DNA of 35,837 bases from an uncultured Planctomycetales bacterium (GCA_937889015.1 CALARR010000296.1:1-35837); one strand, 5' to 3'; positions 23,873 through 32,955 are shown, counted from the stretch's first letter. Made by a program: numbers and translations. The notes: generated from the letters alone by a model not told the origin.

Positions 23873-24952
23873 CTACAGAACCGGCAGCGTGGGCAGCGGC
23901 GGACGCTGGCGACGCGCCAAGACCAGGTTGCTCACCAGATTCACGCACAACGCCTCCAGGTACGGCTTGGCCGTCGGTTCCTCAAACCCGCCCCCCACCC
24001 GCCCTTCATCGCCCAACACGCGCAGTTGCGCGTTCAGCGGCACCTCGCCCAGGAACGGCACTCCCATCTCGTTGCCGCGGCGCTGCGCGCCCCCATGCCC
24101 GAAGATCTCGTGCCGGCTGCCGCAGTCCGGGCATTGGAAGAAGCTCATGTTCTCCACCATCCCCAGCACGTCGATGTTCAGCTTGCGGAACATGGTGATG
24201 GCCTTGGTGGCGTCCAGCAGGGCCACATCCTGTGGCGTGCAGACCACCACCGCGCCGGTCAGCGGCAAGAGCTGCGAGAGTGTCAGAGAAATATCGCCCG
24301 TGCCCGGCGGCAGGTCGATGATCAGATAGTCCAACTGGCCCCACTCCGTGTCGCGCAAGAACTGCGTGATCGCACCGTGCAGCATGGGGCCGCGCCAGAT
24401 CACCGCTTCTTCCGGCGGCACGAGAAAACCCATCGACATCACCGCCAATCCATCCACCATCACCGGCTGGATGCGTTGATTGACGATCTGCGGGCGGTGC
24501 GTGCTGCCCAACAGGTGCGGAATGCTGGGCCCGTACACGTCGGCATCCATCAGGCCCACGCGTGATCCGGCGCGCGACAGTCCGTAGGCCAGCGACGCGG
24601 CGATGGTGCTCTTGCCCACGCCGCCCTTGCCCGACCCCACGGCAATCACGCTCTTGGCGGCCAGGCCGATTTCGCCGATCTTCTCCGGCGGCCGGTCGTG
24701 GACTTCCAGTTCGATCTGAATTTCCAGGGTCGGAAAGCTCTTGCGCAGGAGTTCGAGCAGTTCGCTGCGGGTCCGTTGCCAAAGCGGCGCGGAGAACGTG
24801 GTGAGCCCCAGCACCAGGGAGAGCCTCTCCCCCTGCAACGCAAGTTGGTGAACCTGATTCAAGCGGACAATGCTCCGCCCCGTCTCGGGATCGGTGAACG
24901 TGTCCAGCACAGACCGCACGGCCGCTTCGTCAGGTTGTTTGTCAGGCGACAT
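23873..24952 (-). CDS. mrp: Mrp/ApbC P-loop ATPase, iron-sulfur carrier
   Basis: 359 residues from ATG 24950-24952, with GGAG seven bases upstream; a TTG four codons earlier is in frame. An N-terminal MIP18-type domain (about 10-88) precedes the deviant Walker A GKGGVGKST (108-116), switch-type DADVYGPS (136-143) and Walker B-like DYLIIDLPPGTGD (208-220). The CPDC pair (C274, C277) bridges an Fe-S cluster between subunits in this family. The protein loads Fe-S clusters onto apo-proteins. Because complex I, whose NuoI is encoded about 9 kb away, needs many clusters, assisting it is plausible (compare eukaryotic Ind1), but this is inference. It is downstream of the two regulator-like genes on the same strand. 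Confidence 0.93.
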   Translation of the reverse strand: MSPDKQPDEAAVRSVLDTFTDPETGRSIVRLNQVHQLALQGERLSLVLGLTTFSAPLWQRTRSELLELLRKSFPTLEIQIELEVHDRPPEKIGEIGLAAKSVIAVGSGKGGVGKSTIAASLAYGLSRAGSRVGLMDADVYGPSIPHLLGSTHRPQIVNQRIQPVMVDGLAVMSMGFLVPPEEAVIWRGPMLHGAITQFLRDTEWGQLDYLIIDLPPGTGDISLTLSQLLPLTGAVVVCTPQDVALLDATKAITMFRKLNIDVLGMVENMSFFQCPDCGSRHEIFGHGGAQRRGNEMGVPFLGEVPLNAQLRVLGDEGRVGGGFEEPTAKPYLEALCVNLVSNLVLARRQRPPLPTLPVL

Positions 24953-25025
24953 TCGTAGCTCCAATGGTTCTCGTCCAAATCCACACGATTGGCCGTCTTG
25001 CGGCCAATCCTCAACAACAAAACCC

Positions 25026-25589
25026 CTATCGATCCGGATTCCAGGGCAATTCGCTCCAGATCCGTTCGACGGTCGACATGGGCCGGCTGTGCAGCCCCGC
25101 CATGTGCCGTCGCACGGCGCGCGCCAGGCCCGAAATCCGCCGCGGTGACGTGATCAGGTCCACGACGCTGGGAGGACGCAGCCCCCACAACGCCTCGGCC
25201 AGTCGCCGATCCGCCACCAAGGCCACGCGCGCCAAGGGAAAGTCCCGCGGCAGCCAGAGCAATCGCTCCAGAACCATGGCCCAATTGGCGGCGGTCAGTT
25301 CCAGGACCAGAAAGCTGGCTGGGGCCTGGTGCAGAGCGGCCCAACCGTCGCTCAGGCTGCGAGTCTGCTCCAGCCGTATCGCCGCCAGGGGCAACTCGCG
25401 CCGCAGAGCCACGGCCCAGGCTCCGCTCCGTTCCAGAACGATCAGCCGTGCCACCGGGCCGCTGCCCGGCAGTACGGCCGCCTGGTAGAGAGTGTCCTCT
25501 TCGCTCATCCTATGGCTCATGGGGGGCAAGGGCAAGGGCTCCGATCGTCCTGCTGGCCGGTCCGTGGTGGTTCGGCGTTGTCTTTCCAC
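25026..25589 (-). CDS. Pseudo-receiver-like protein, partner of the degenerate NtrC-like regulator
   Basis: 187 residues from GTG 25587-25589, preceded by AGGGAG at seven bases; ATG 25520 and ATG 25508 are alternatives without good sites. Residues about 48-163 follow the alternating strand-helix pattern of a response-regulator receiver: RLIVLER, FLVLELT, RVALVADRR, VVDLITSPRRI. The phosphoacceptor Asp position appears to be E97, the Thr/Ser after strand 4 is Ala, and the Lys after strand 5 is Ser. So it would not be phosphorylated in the normal way. It starts 18 bases after the stop of the regulator gene, so they are one operon. The fold assignment is from the pattern only. Confidence 0.65.
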   Translation of the reverse strand: MERQRRTTTDRPAGRSEPLPLPPMSHRMSEEDTLYQAAVLPGSGPVARLIVLERSGAWAVALRRELPLAAIRLEQTRSLSDGWAALHQAPASFLVLELTAANWAMVLERLLWLPRDFPLARVALVADRRLAEALWGLRPPSVVDLITSPRRISGLARAVRRHMAGLHSRPMSTVERIWSELPWNPDR

Positions 25590-25607
25590 CCAACGACTCC
25601 CTTTCCA

Positions 25608-26969
25608 TCAATCCGCCTCTTCCAGGCCCAAGAGCACCATCCGCCGGTACAATCGCGGCCGAGTCAGTCCCAGCAGCCGCGCCGCCTTGGCCTTGTTGCC
25701 CTTGCTGCGTTTCAAGGCCCGTTGAATCAACTCCCGCTCAATCCGGCGGAGGAACTCGTCGAGCACGATGGGCTCTTCCTTGTGGCGCGGATGGGCCAAG
25801 GCGTCTGCGGCCAACTGCAGGCGCGCCGGCAGATCCGAGGCCTTGATTTCGGCCCCCTCGGCCTGCCGATGCGCCTCCGCTACCACACGGGCCAACTCGT
25901 CCAGGTTTCCCGGCCAGGGATGGGCGTCCAAGCGGTCCAAGGCCTCGGCGCTGAAACCGGCCAACTGCCGCTCGCCGCGCGCGTTGAGGTCTTCCAGAAA
26001 GAGTTGGGCCAGGAGCGGTAGATCCTCGCGGCGCTGAATCAATGGCGGCAACTCGATCACGATCGTGGTCAACGCGGCCGCCAACTCCGCGCGAAACGTG
26101 CCGGCCGCAGCCATCTCCAACAACGATTGCCGAGCCGTGGCGATCAATCGCAGCGGAAAAGGTCGCGCCGTGAGCCAGGCGACCAGTTCACCTTGAGCCT
26201 CGGCACTGAGCTGATCCACGTCATTCAACAACAACACGCCCCCCGCCGACTGGCCGGACTGGCGAAAAGCCAGGGCCCGGACCGTGGACTGCAACAACTC
26301 CGGGTTGAGCACGGCGCAGGCCAGGGGAATCAACACAGCGGCGTCCGAACCGGAGGCCTGGTGAATCGTGGCCGCCAGGTGCTGGCGTCCGCTGCCCGGC
26401 GCGCCCACAATCAGCACACTGGCCCGGCATTGAGCGGCCAACTCGGCCTGGGCCCGCGCGCGACGCATGGCCAGCCCTTCCCCCAGCAAGCGATCGAAGC
26501 GATACTGCCCGGACCATTGCCGTCGCCAGCGCTGCAACCGTTGGTGCAATTCCGCGCCGGCAGGTTCATCGGCCGACGCGCCGCGCTGCGTTGCGGCGTC
26601 GCTCTCAGCCAGTTCCGTGGGATCGACCAGCACCAGCAACGCGCCTGGACCTTCGCCCGGCCCCAAGGGAACAAACCGCGCTCGCCGGCGATCGCGCGGA
26701 CCGCAGACCGAGCCCAGCGATTCACACCCGGCCGGCAAACCCGGCGGCGGACAAAGCCCGGCCGCCACAGCATCGCCGGGCGGCACCTCGGTCGAAGAGT
26801 GATAGGCGCAGCGAACGCCCAGCAAGTCCTCCTCGTTGCGTCCCAGCCAGCGCAGGCACGCCTGGTTGCACAACAGGATCCGCCACTCGTCGTCAAGCAC
26901 GTAGATCGGCTGCTGGACCGAGTTCAGCAAACGAACAAGCTGGGTCGCACTGGTCGGAGGACGAGCCAT
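25608..26969 (-). CDS. NtrC-family-like regulator with PAS, degenerate AAA+ and Fis-type HTH
   Basis: 453 residues, ATG 26967-26969. A PAS-like sensor (about 8-60, PIYVLDDEWRILLCNQACLRWLG), a linker, an AAA+ domain (about 150-380) and a Fis-type helix-turn-helix (about 408-450, RSKGNKAKAARLLGLTRPRLYRR). The AAA+ part is worn. Walker A is GAPGSGRQ (189-196) with Arg in place of the Lys, and Walker B is LLLNDVDQ (246-253). The GAFTGA sigma-54 contact loop expected before it is absent, and the arginine-finger segment reads FRAELAAAL. It keeps WPGNLDEL (352-359). It therefore probably binds DNA but neither hydrolyses ATP nor opens sigma-54 promoters; a sigma-70 regulator (as for TyrR) is possible. 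Confidence 0.85.
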   Translation of the reverse strand: MARPPTSATQLVRLLNSVQQPIYVLDDEWRILLCNQACLRWLGRNEEDLLGVRCAYHSSTEVPPGDAVAAGLCPPPGLPAGCESLGSVCGPRDRRRARFVPLGPGEGPGALLVLVDPTELAESDAATQRGASADEPAGAELHQRLQRWRRQWSGQYRFDRLLGEGLAMRRARAQAELAAQCRASVLIVGAPGSGRQHLAATIHQASGSDAAVLIPLACAVLNPELLQSTVRALAFRQSGQSAGGVLLLNDVDQLSAEAQGELVAWLTARPFPLRLIATARQSLLEMAAAGTFRAELAAALTTIVIELPPLIQRREDLPLLAQLFLEDLNARGERQLAGFSAEALDRLDAHPWPGNLDELARVVAEAHRQAEGAEIKASDLPARLQLAADALAHPRHKEEPIVLDEFLRRIERELIQRALKRSKGNKAKAARLLGLTRPRLYRRMVLLGLEEAD

Positions 26970-27011
26970 GTCCGAGGAGACCTGAAATACGAGGTGGCAG
27001 CCAGACTATGG

Positions 27012-27090
27012 AAAGCCGGTCCCAGAACCTGTCGACAGTTCGGTCCTGCCGGGCCGCCCGACGTGGCGGTGATGATTCTGGGATAGGCTG
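27012..27090 (-). repeat. Palindromic element, copy 5 (after nuoN)
   Basis: About 79 bp. On the minus strand it reads AGCCTATCCCAGAATC at one end and GGTTCTGGGACCGGCTTT at the other, with the shared CACGTCGGGCGGCCC core. It lies 28 bases beyond the nuoN stop codon, in nuoN direction, and 42 bases ahead of the regulator start. It probably separates the complex I operon from the regulator operon. Confidence 0.9.
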
Positions 27091-27118
27091 TGAGCATCCG
27101 AAAGTCTACCGCCAAAGC

Positions 27119-28630
27119 CTATCGGCCTTCAACTGGCACCGCGATCGTGGCCGGGCACGCGACATCGGCCGCCACGGACCACAGCGGCGCGCAGTAGAGC
27201 CCCAGCAGGAGCACCAGAACGGCACAGATCCCGGCAGTCCAGGCCGCAGCCGGCCCGCCCTCGGCTCGCGGCGTTCCCAGCGGCGCACGGAAGTACATGG
27301 TGGACACAATCCGCAGATAATAGGCGGCCGAAATCGCCGAATTGACCACGGCGGCCACCGTGATGACCGTCAACCACAGGCCCATGGGCGAGACCGCGTT
27401 GCCCGCCCCAACGCCCAACGCGCTGCCGAACACGGCCAGCTTGCCCCAAAACCCGGCCAAGGGCGGAATGCCCGTCAGACTGAACATGAAGCCCCCCAAG
27501 GCCAGGGCGGCCAGCGGCCGGGTGCGTCCCAGACCCGTCAGTTCCTCGACGGCCTCCAGCGGTCGTTCGTCGCGACCCAGATAGGCAAAGGCGGCAAACG
27601 TGCCCAGCGTCGCCGCGGCATAGACGGCCAGGTAGAACAGCACCGCCGTAAGCCCATCCCAGCCATTGCCCCCGGGCACTGCGGCCAGCCCAGCCGCCAA
27701 CCCCAAGAGCAGATACCCCGTATGTGCAATGGAAGAATAGGCCATCAGCCTTCGCAGATGGTTCTGCCACAAGGCCACCACGTTTCCGAACGTCATACTG
27801 GCCAGGGCCAGGATCAGCAACAGGCGGCAGGCCTCTCCCGCCAGGTTGGGCATCGCCCCCGCCACAATCCGCAACAAGACCACCATCCCCGCCACCTTGG
27901 GCAGAATCGCCAGCAGGGCCGCGTTGGCGTGCGAAGTTCCCTGATAGACGTCGGGCGCATAGAAATGGAACGGCACGGCCGTGATGCGGAAACCCAACCC
28001 CGCCACGATCAACACGATCGCGATCTTAACCAGGCGGCCTGCGGCCCCGTTCTTGGCCCCCACCGCGCTCAGATGGTCGCGAATGCCGGCCAGTTCGGTT
28101 GTGCCGGTGGCTCCGTAGAGAAAGCTGAACCCATACAACAACAAGGCCGACGCCAGAAGACTCAGGAAGAAGTACTTGGCCGTGGCCTCGCGCGCCGCGG
28201 CATCACCCCGCCCCAAATACAGCAGAATGTAGGTCGGAATGGAGATCAGTTCCAGGCCCAAGAACAGCAGGACCAACTCGTCGGCCGATCCCGCCAGCAT
28301 CAGCCCGACCAGGGCCAGTAGGAAAGTGCCCACGTACTCTGACCCGTGCGGCTCGCGGATGCCGCGCACCGCCATCGGCAGCAGCAGGGCCCCGAAAACC
28401 AAGGCCAACCAGCGCGTGGCCGTGGCAAGTTGATCCAGCATCAGCGGGCCGAAATGGATCCCTTCGTAGCGCGTCAGCCCCAGGACCAACGCTGCCGCCA
28501 GAATCGCCGCCATGGCCAGTCGCACCGGCTTTCTGCCCTCCGGCAAAAACGCCCCGCCCAGGTAGATCGCCAAGGCGGCGATCACCAGCAGGATTTCCGG
28601 GCTCAGCAGGTAGAGGGTTTGAATGGTCAC
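27119..28630 (-). CDS. nuoN: NADH-quinone oxidoreductase subunit N
   Basis: 503 residues from GTG 28628-28630, four bases after the nuoM stop; the frame continues upstream but only inside nuoM. About 14 membrane helices of the Mrp-antiporter fold. Key segments are LELISIPTYILLYLGR, the Lys-bearing GRLVKIAIVLIVAGLGFRITAVPFHFYAPDVYQGTSHANAALLAILPKVAG, and RRLMAYSSIAHTGYLLLG (quoted in parts; positions about 165-340). NuoN is one of three antiporter-like subunits that pump protons in complex I. It is the last nuo gene here and is followed by a palindromic repeat. Confidence 0.95.
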   Translation of the reverse strand: MTIQTLYLLSPEILLVIAALAIYLGGAFLPEGRKPVRLAMAAILAAALVLGLTRYEGIHFGPLMLDQLATATRWLALVFGALLLPMAVRGIREPHGSEYVGTFLLALVGLMLAGSADELVLLFLGLELISIPTYILLYLGRGDAAAREATAKYFFLSLLASALLLYGFSFLYGATGTTELAGIRDHLSAVGAKNGAAGRLVKIAIVLIVAGLGFRITAVPFHFYAPDVYQGTSHANAALLAILPKVAGMVVLLRIVAGAMPNLAGEACRLLLILALASMTFGNVVALWQNHLRRLMAYSSIAHTGYLLLGLAAGLAAVPGGNGWDGLTAVLFYLAVYAAATLGTFAAFAYLGRDERPLEAVEELTGLGRTRPLAALALGGFMFSLTGIPPLAGFWGKLAVFGSALGVGAGNAVSPMGLWLTVITVAAVVNSAISAAYYLRIVSTMYFRAPLGTPRAEGGPAAAWTAGICAVLVLLLGLYCAPLWSVAADVACPATIAVPVEGR

Positions 28631-28634
28631 GGAG

Positions 28635-30290
28635 TCAGTCTTGCGTTCTGGAAACAGTTGTCTGGACACCAGTCCTGGCCGCGCCGCCAACGCGCACTGC
28701 AGCCGCCGCAAACTGGTCGCGATCGCAGCCGGCCGAGCCAATCTCGATCTGCCCGTCTGCGTTGGACATCTCGCATCGGGCGCGCATGGCCGGCGCGGTC
28801 AGATAGTCCAGCGTGGGCCCCATGCGATCCAGGAAGAACCCCGGCGCTACGCCAATCCACACCATGAACACGACCAGCGGCGTCAAGGCGGCCACCTCAC
28901 GCGCGTTCAGATCGCGCACCGGCGGGCCGTGGCTCGCAGCCGGCTCGCGCAGCGGGCCAAAAAACACCTGCTGGACCAGCTTGAGCATGTACCAGGCCCC
29001 CAGCACAACCCCCAACACCGAGAGCACGGCCAACACTTGCAACCCCTGGCTGCCGCTGACAAAGGCCTGCTGAAACATGCCCAGCAGAAGCAGAAACTCG
29101 CCGGCGAATCCGTTGAGCCCCGGCAATCCAATGCTCGATAAGACCAGCACCAGGGCGAAGAAGCTCAACACGGGCAAACGCCGCGCCAACCCGCCCAAGT
29201 CCTTCATCTGCCGCGTGTGATACCGCTCGTAGAGCATGCCCACGATGGCGAACAGCCCGCCGGTCGACAGCCCGTGATTGACCATCTGCAACGCGCCGCC
29301 TTGCACGCCGGGCGCCGTGAGCGAAAAGATGCCCAACATGCAGAAGCCCAGATGGCTCACGCTGGAATAGGCGATCAGGCGTTTGATGTCGCTTTGCGCC
29401 AAGGCAACCAGGGCCCCGTACAGGATCCCGCCCACCGACAGTCCCAAGAGCCAGGGCATACAGACCGCCGTCGCCTGCGGCAGCAGGGGCACGCTGAACC
29501 GCAGAAAACCATACGTGCCGATCTTCAACAGCAGTCCGGCCAGGATCACGCTGCCCGCCGTCGGGGCCTGGACGTGGGCCAAGGGCAACCACGTGTGCAG
29601 CGGGAACAGTGGAACCTTGATCGCAAACCCGGCAAACAACGCCACGAAGATCCACAACTGCACGCCGTGCGGAAGGGGGTCGACCATCAGACGGGCCGTC
29701 AGCTCGGGGATCGAAAAAGTCCACCGCCCCGGCGGCGAGGCCCAAAGCACGATCGCCAGCAGTCCCAAGAAAGTCAACACGCTGCCGGCCAGGGTATACA
29801 GAAAGAACTTGACGGCCGCGTGCTGCCGCTCCTCGCTCCCCCATATCCCAATCAAGAAAAACAGCGGAATCAACGTGAACTCGAAGAAGACGTAGAACAA
29901 CACAATGTCGCGCGCCGCAAAGGCCCCCAGCATGCCCGCCTCCAACACCAGCAGCAGGCGGTAGAAGCGCGCCGCCTGGTCTTGGATCGCGTCCCAACTG
30001 ACCAGCACCGCCACGACCGACAATAAGGCGGTCAAGCCCACCAGCCACACGCTCAGCCCATCCAGGGCCAGGCTGAAACGGATGTCCAAGGGCGCGTCTG
30101 CAAACCACCGCAACTCCGTGGCGGCATATCGGGCCGCCTGAGGCGGATAGCTGAAGCACAGCGTGCCCGCCATGCCCAGCACGAACAATGTGGTCACCAG
30201 TGCGCTGCGCCGCGCGCGCAACGCACCCCCCCAGGCCAGCAACGAGCCCGCCAATGGCATCAGGATGGTAACCAACAACAGGGTGTTCAT
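28635..30290 (-). CDS. nuoM: NADH-quinone oxidoreductase subunit M
   Basis: 551 residues from ATG 30288-30290; a TTG four codons upstream is in frame. About 14 membrane helices. Recognisable parts are FYVFFEFTLIPLFFLIGIWG with the conserved Glu, FAIKVPLFPLHTWLPLAHVQ with the pumping Lys, and DIKRLIAYSSVSHLGFCMLG. The last 50 residues after the final helix are longer than usual and mostly polar. It is one of the three proton-pumping antiporter-like subunits. It couples to nuoN (four bases apart) and is separated from nuoL by a 147-base gap holding an 8-bp tandem repeat. Confidence 0.95.
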   Translation of the reverse strand: MNTLLLVTILMPLAGSLLAWGGALRARRSALVTTLFVLGMAGTLCFSYPPQAARYAATELRWFADAPLDIRFSLALDGLSVWLVGLTALLSVVAVLVSWDAIQDQAARFYRLLLVLEAGMLGAFAARDIVLFYVFFEFTLIPLFFLIGIWGSEERQHAAVKFFLYTLAGSVLTFLGLLAIVLWASPPGRWTFSIPELTARLMVDPLPHGVQLWIFVALFAGFAIKVPLFPLHTWLPLAHVQAPTAGSVILAGLLLKIGTYGFLRFSVPLLPQATAVCMPWLLGLSVGGILYGALVALAQSDIKRLIAYSSVSHLGFCMLGIFSLTAPGVQGGALQMVNHGLSTGGLFAIVGMLYERYHTRQMKDLGGLARRLPVLSFFALVLVLSSIGLPGLNGFAGEFLLLLGMFQQAFVSGSQGLQVLAVLSVLGVVLGAWYMLKLVQQVFFGPLREPAASHGPPVRDLNAREVAALTPLVVFMVWIGVAPGFFLDRMGPTLDYLTAPAMRARCEMSNADGQIEIGSAGCDRDQFAAAAVRVGGAARTGVQTTVSRTQD

Positions 30291-30335
30291 GAAAACCAGC
30301 AACGGCGACTTGCGGATAAGTAAACGAAACGCGCC

Positions 30336-30437
30336 CCTCTGTCCCTCTGTCCCTCTGTCCCTCTGTGCCTCTGTGCCTCTGTGCCTCTGTGCCTCTGTGC
30401 CTCAGTGCCTCTGTCCCTTTGCCCCTTTGCCCCTCTC
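30336..30437. repeat. 8-bp tandem repeat (CCTCTGTS, about 12.5 units) between nuoL and nuoM
   Basis: Twelve full 8-bp units from 30336 to 30431 plus a partial one: three CCTCTGTC, five CCTCTGTG, one CCTCAGTG, one CCTCTGTC, two CCTTTGCC. The repeat starts directly at the nuoL stop codon. In the sense of the nuo transcript it reads GGCACAGA-type units, purine-rich and full of AGAGG words that look like ribosome-binding sites. Unit-number change by slippage is expected and would change the nuoL-nuoM distance. Confidence 0.95.
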
Positions 30438-32507
30438 CTACAACATCAACACCCCCATCAACACCAGCAACCCCAGGACCATGGCCAGGGCGTAGAACTG
30501 AATCATCCCGCCTTGCAGTGGACGCATACTGGCGCCCACCGTGCGCACCAACCGGCCCGTGCCATCGACCACACCATCGATCACGCACCGGTCGGCCCAG
30601 GCCAGCAGCGCGGCCAGCAGTTCCAGCGGACGCACCACCAGTGCGTCGTACAAGGGGTCGAAGAAGAACTTGCCGTACGACAGCCGGTACAGGCCCAGCA
30701 GGTCGGCCGCGCGCGCCAGATTGCCGGCGGTCCCGCGTGCGCCCCAATAGACCAAGGCGGCCAAGGCCATGCCCACCGTCGCGACAACGATGCTCAGGAC
30801 CATCACCTGGCCGTGCAGATCGCCCGCGCGGTGCGCCGTGGCCTCGCCTTCCGCGACCCTTGCGGCCACAAACGCCAGCGAAGGCGTCCTGGACAGCAAT
30901 TCCGCGAAGCCGTGCGTGTATTCGAACCAGGCCCCGACCCCCAACGCACACCCGGCCAGGATCATCAGCGGCACGGTCATCGTGGCCGGCGATTCGTGGG
31001 CGTGGTGCCCAGCCTCGGCCGGCACGACCTCCGGACCATGGAAGGTGAGGAAGTACGCGCGGAAGGTGTAGAAGGCCGTTAATCCGGCCGTGATGATCGC
31101 CGACCAGTACAAGGTCTGATACAAGCCGTTGTGGGCCGCTTGCTCGGCCACCGCCACCAGGATCTGGTCCTTGCTCCAGAATCCGGCAAAGGGCACTGCT
31201 CCGGCCAGGGCCAGGCCGCCGAAGAGAAACGTCCAGTGCGTGGTGGGCAACCGTCGCCACAGGCCGCCGAAACGCCGCACGTCGATCACTCCGCCCATGG
31301 CGTGCATCACGCTTCCGGCCGCCAGGAACAGCAGAGCCTTGAAGAAGGCGTGCGTGAACAGATGGAACATGCCGGCCGTAGCGCCCAACAACGTGCCGGC
31401 CCCCAGTCCCAGGAACATGTATCCCAACTGGCTGATCGTTGAATAGGCCAGAATCCGCTTCAAATCGGTCTGTGTCAACGCGATCAGCGCCCCCAGCAGG
31501 GCCGTCAGCGTGCCCACGGCGGCCACGACCTGCAGCGCGTCGGGCGCGGCCACGAAGAGCGGCATGCAGCGCGCCACCATGTACACGCCCGCTGTGACCA
31601 TCGTCGCCGCGTGGATCAAGGCGCTCACCGGCGTCGGGCCTTCCATGGCATCGGGCAGCCACACGTGCAGCGGGAACTGGGCACTCTTGCCGCAGGCCCC
31701 CACGAACAAGAGCAGACAGGTGACGGTGGCCAGCGGCCCCGCGGCCAGCAGTCCCCCGCCGGCCAACCGGCTCTGGCCCAAGATCCCCGCCGACACCACG
31801 CTGCCGTCGGCGAGCGACGTGTCATGGAAATCCAGCGTGCCGTAGATCGTCCACAGCAGGAACACGCCCAGGGCGAAGCCGAAGTCGCCAATGCGATTCA
31901 CCAGAAAGGCCTTCTTGCCCGCCGCGGCCGCCTCGGGCTTGTGATACCAGAAGCCGATCAGCAGATAGCTGCACAGGCCCACGGCCTCCCAGAAGACGTA
32001 CAACAACACGAAGTTGCTGACGGAGACCAGCATCGTCATCGAGAACACAAACAGACCGAGGTAGGCAAAGAACCGCCAATACCCCGGGTCGTCGTGCATG
32101 TAGCCTATGGAATACACAGCGACCAGAAGGGCCACAAAGGTCACGGTCACCAGCATGATGGCCGTGAGCGGATCGGCGCGCAGCGTGACGTCGATGACCA
32201 GATCGCGCCAGGCGGAGGCGTCGCCCAGGCCGGTGGCGACCCTCTGCTGGTAGCATTCGTCGATGGCCGCCCAGCGCCACAGCGTCACAACGCGTTCCAC
32301 CCCCACCCCGGCGCCGTTCGCCTCCGCCGCCTGCTGGCGAACCTGGCCCAGCAAGATCAGACTGGCGGCAAAGGCCGCCGCGATCGCCGCTACGACCGGC
32401 AGGTGGCTCCGCGCGCGCAGCCAGCGCGGCCCCAGCACGGCCGCCAGCAGGCATCCGGCCAGCGGCAGGGCGGGGATCAGCACCAGGAGCCTCGCAGTCT
32501 CAAACAT
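30438..32507 (-). CDS. nuoL: NADH-quinone oxidoreductase subunit L
   Basis: 689 residues, ATG 32505-32507, overlapping the nuoK end by eight bases. About 15 to 16 membrane helices with the antiporter core: FVLLYVFWEAVGLCSYLLIG with the conserved Glu, FPLHVWLPDAMEGPTPVSAL with the pumping region, and DLKRILAYSTISQLGYMFLG. The long C-terminal part (about 530-689) matches the lateral amphipathic helix and final anchor of NuoL that ties the three antiporter subunits together. It is the distal proton pump of the complex I membrane arm. Confidence 0.95.
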   Translation of the reverse strand: MFETARLLVLIPALPLAGCLLAAVLGPRWLRARSHLPVVAAIAAAFAASLILLGQVRQQAAEANGAGVGVERVVTLWRWAAIDECYQQRVATGLGDASAWRDLVIDVTLRADPLTAIMLVTVTFVALLVAVYSIGYMHDDPGYWRFFAYLGLFVFSMTMLVSVSNFVLLYVFWEAVGLCSYLLIGFWYHKPEAAAAGKKAFLVNRIGDFGFALGVFLLWTIYGTLDFHDTSLADGSVVSAGILGQSRLAGGGLLAAGPLATVTCLLLFVGACGKSAQFPLHVWLPDAMEGPTPVSALIHAATMVTAGVYMVARCMPLFVAAPDALQVVAAVGTLTALLGALIALTQTDLKRILAYSTISQLGYMFLGLGAGTLLGATAGMFHLFTHAFFKALLFLAAGSVMHAMGGVIDVRRFGGLWRRLPTTHWTFLFGGLALAGAVPFAGFWSKDQILVAVAEQAAHNGLYQTLYWSAIITAGLTAFYTFRAYFLTFHGPEVVPAEAGHHAHESPATMTVPLMILAGCALGVGAWFEYTHGFAELLSRTPSLAFVAARVAEGEATAHRAGDLHGQVMVLSIVVATVGMALAALVYWGARGTAGNLARAADLLGLYRLSYGKFFFDPLYDALVVRPLELLAALLAWADRCVIDGVVDGTGRLVRTVGASMRPLQGGMIQFYALAMVLGLLVLMGVLML

Positions 32508-32955
32508 CGCGGCGGTACTCGGTCTCTTGCTGGGGAAGCGGAGGCTGCACGCCGGCCGGCGGAAGATGCGGCCAGGCCGGCGGTTCCTCGCATTCGGGTT
32601 CGGGCAGTCGCTCTTCCTGGAAGCCGGGCAAGTTCGCCTCGCGCAGGCTGTGCCAGGCGGCCACGTCCAGGTTCTTGGTCTTCTGGAACAACACCAGGAT
32701 CAAAGCCAAGGCCACGGCCGCCTCGCAGGCCGCCACGGCAATCATGAACAGCACGAGCATCTGCCCGCCAAAGTCGTTGTGAAACCGTCCCCAAGCCACC
32801 AGGCTCACGGAAACCCCCTGCAACATCATCTCCGCGCAGAGGAACATGACGATCATGTTCCGCCGCGCCAAGAAGCCGATCAGGCCTATGCCAAACAGCA
32901 TGGCGCCGACGATCAGATAGTTTTCCAGCAGGGCCAGTTCGGACACGTTGCTCAA
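32500..32955 (-). CDS. nuoK: NADH-quinone oxidoreductase subunit K with a C-terminal extension
   Basis: 151 residues from TTG 32953-32955; GTG 32944-32946 is an equally possible start and no clear ribosome-binding site decides. Three membrane helices (about 12-105) with NYLIVGAMLFGIGLIGFLARRN, MFLCAEMMLQGVSVSLVAWGRF (conserved Glu of the proton path) and AACEAAVALALILVLF (second conserved Glu). Most NuoK proteins end near residue 100. Here about 46 further Pro/Glu-rich residues follow (PGFQEERLPEPECEEPPAWPH onward), predicted to be disordered. It overlaps nuoL. Confidence 0.92.
   Translation of the reverse strand: MSNVSELALLENYLIVGAMLFGIGLIGFLARRNMIVMFLCAEMMLQGVSVSLVAWGRFHNDFGGQMLVLFMIAVAACEAAVALALILVLFQKTKNLDVAAWHSLREANLPGFQEERLPEPECEEPPAWPHLPPAGVQPPLPQQETEYRRDV

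Noticed and set aside
25608..26969. Active sigma-54-dependent activator
   Set aside because: No GAFTGA loop, Walker A lysine replaced, and no -24/-12 promoter (TGGCAC-N5-TTGC) seen nearby.
28897..31662. Open frame of 921 codons across nuoL and nuoM
   Set aside because: Out-of-frame reading of two recognised nuo genes. Its GTEAQRHRG-type peptide is only the translation of the 8-bp tandem repeat.
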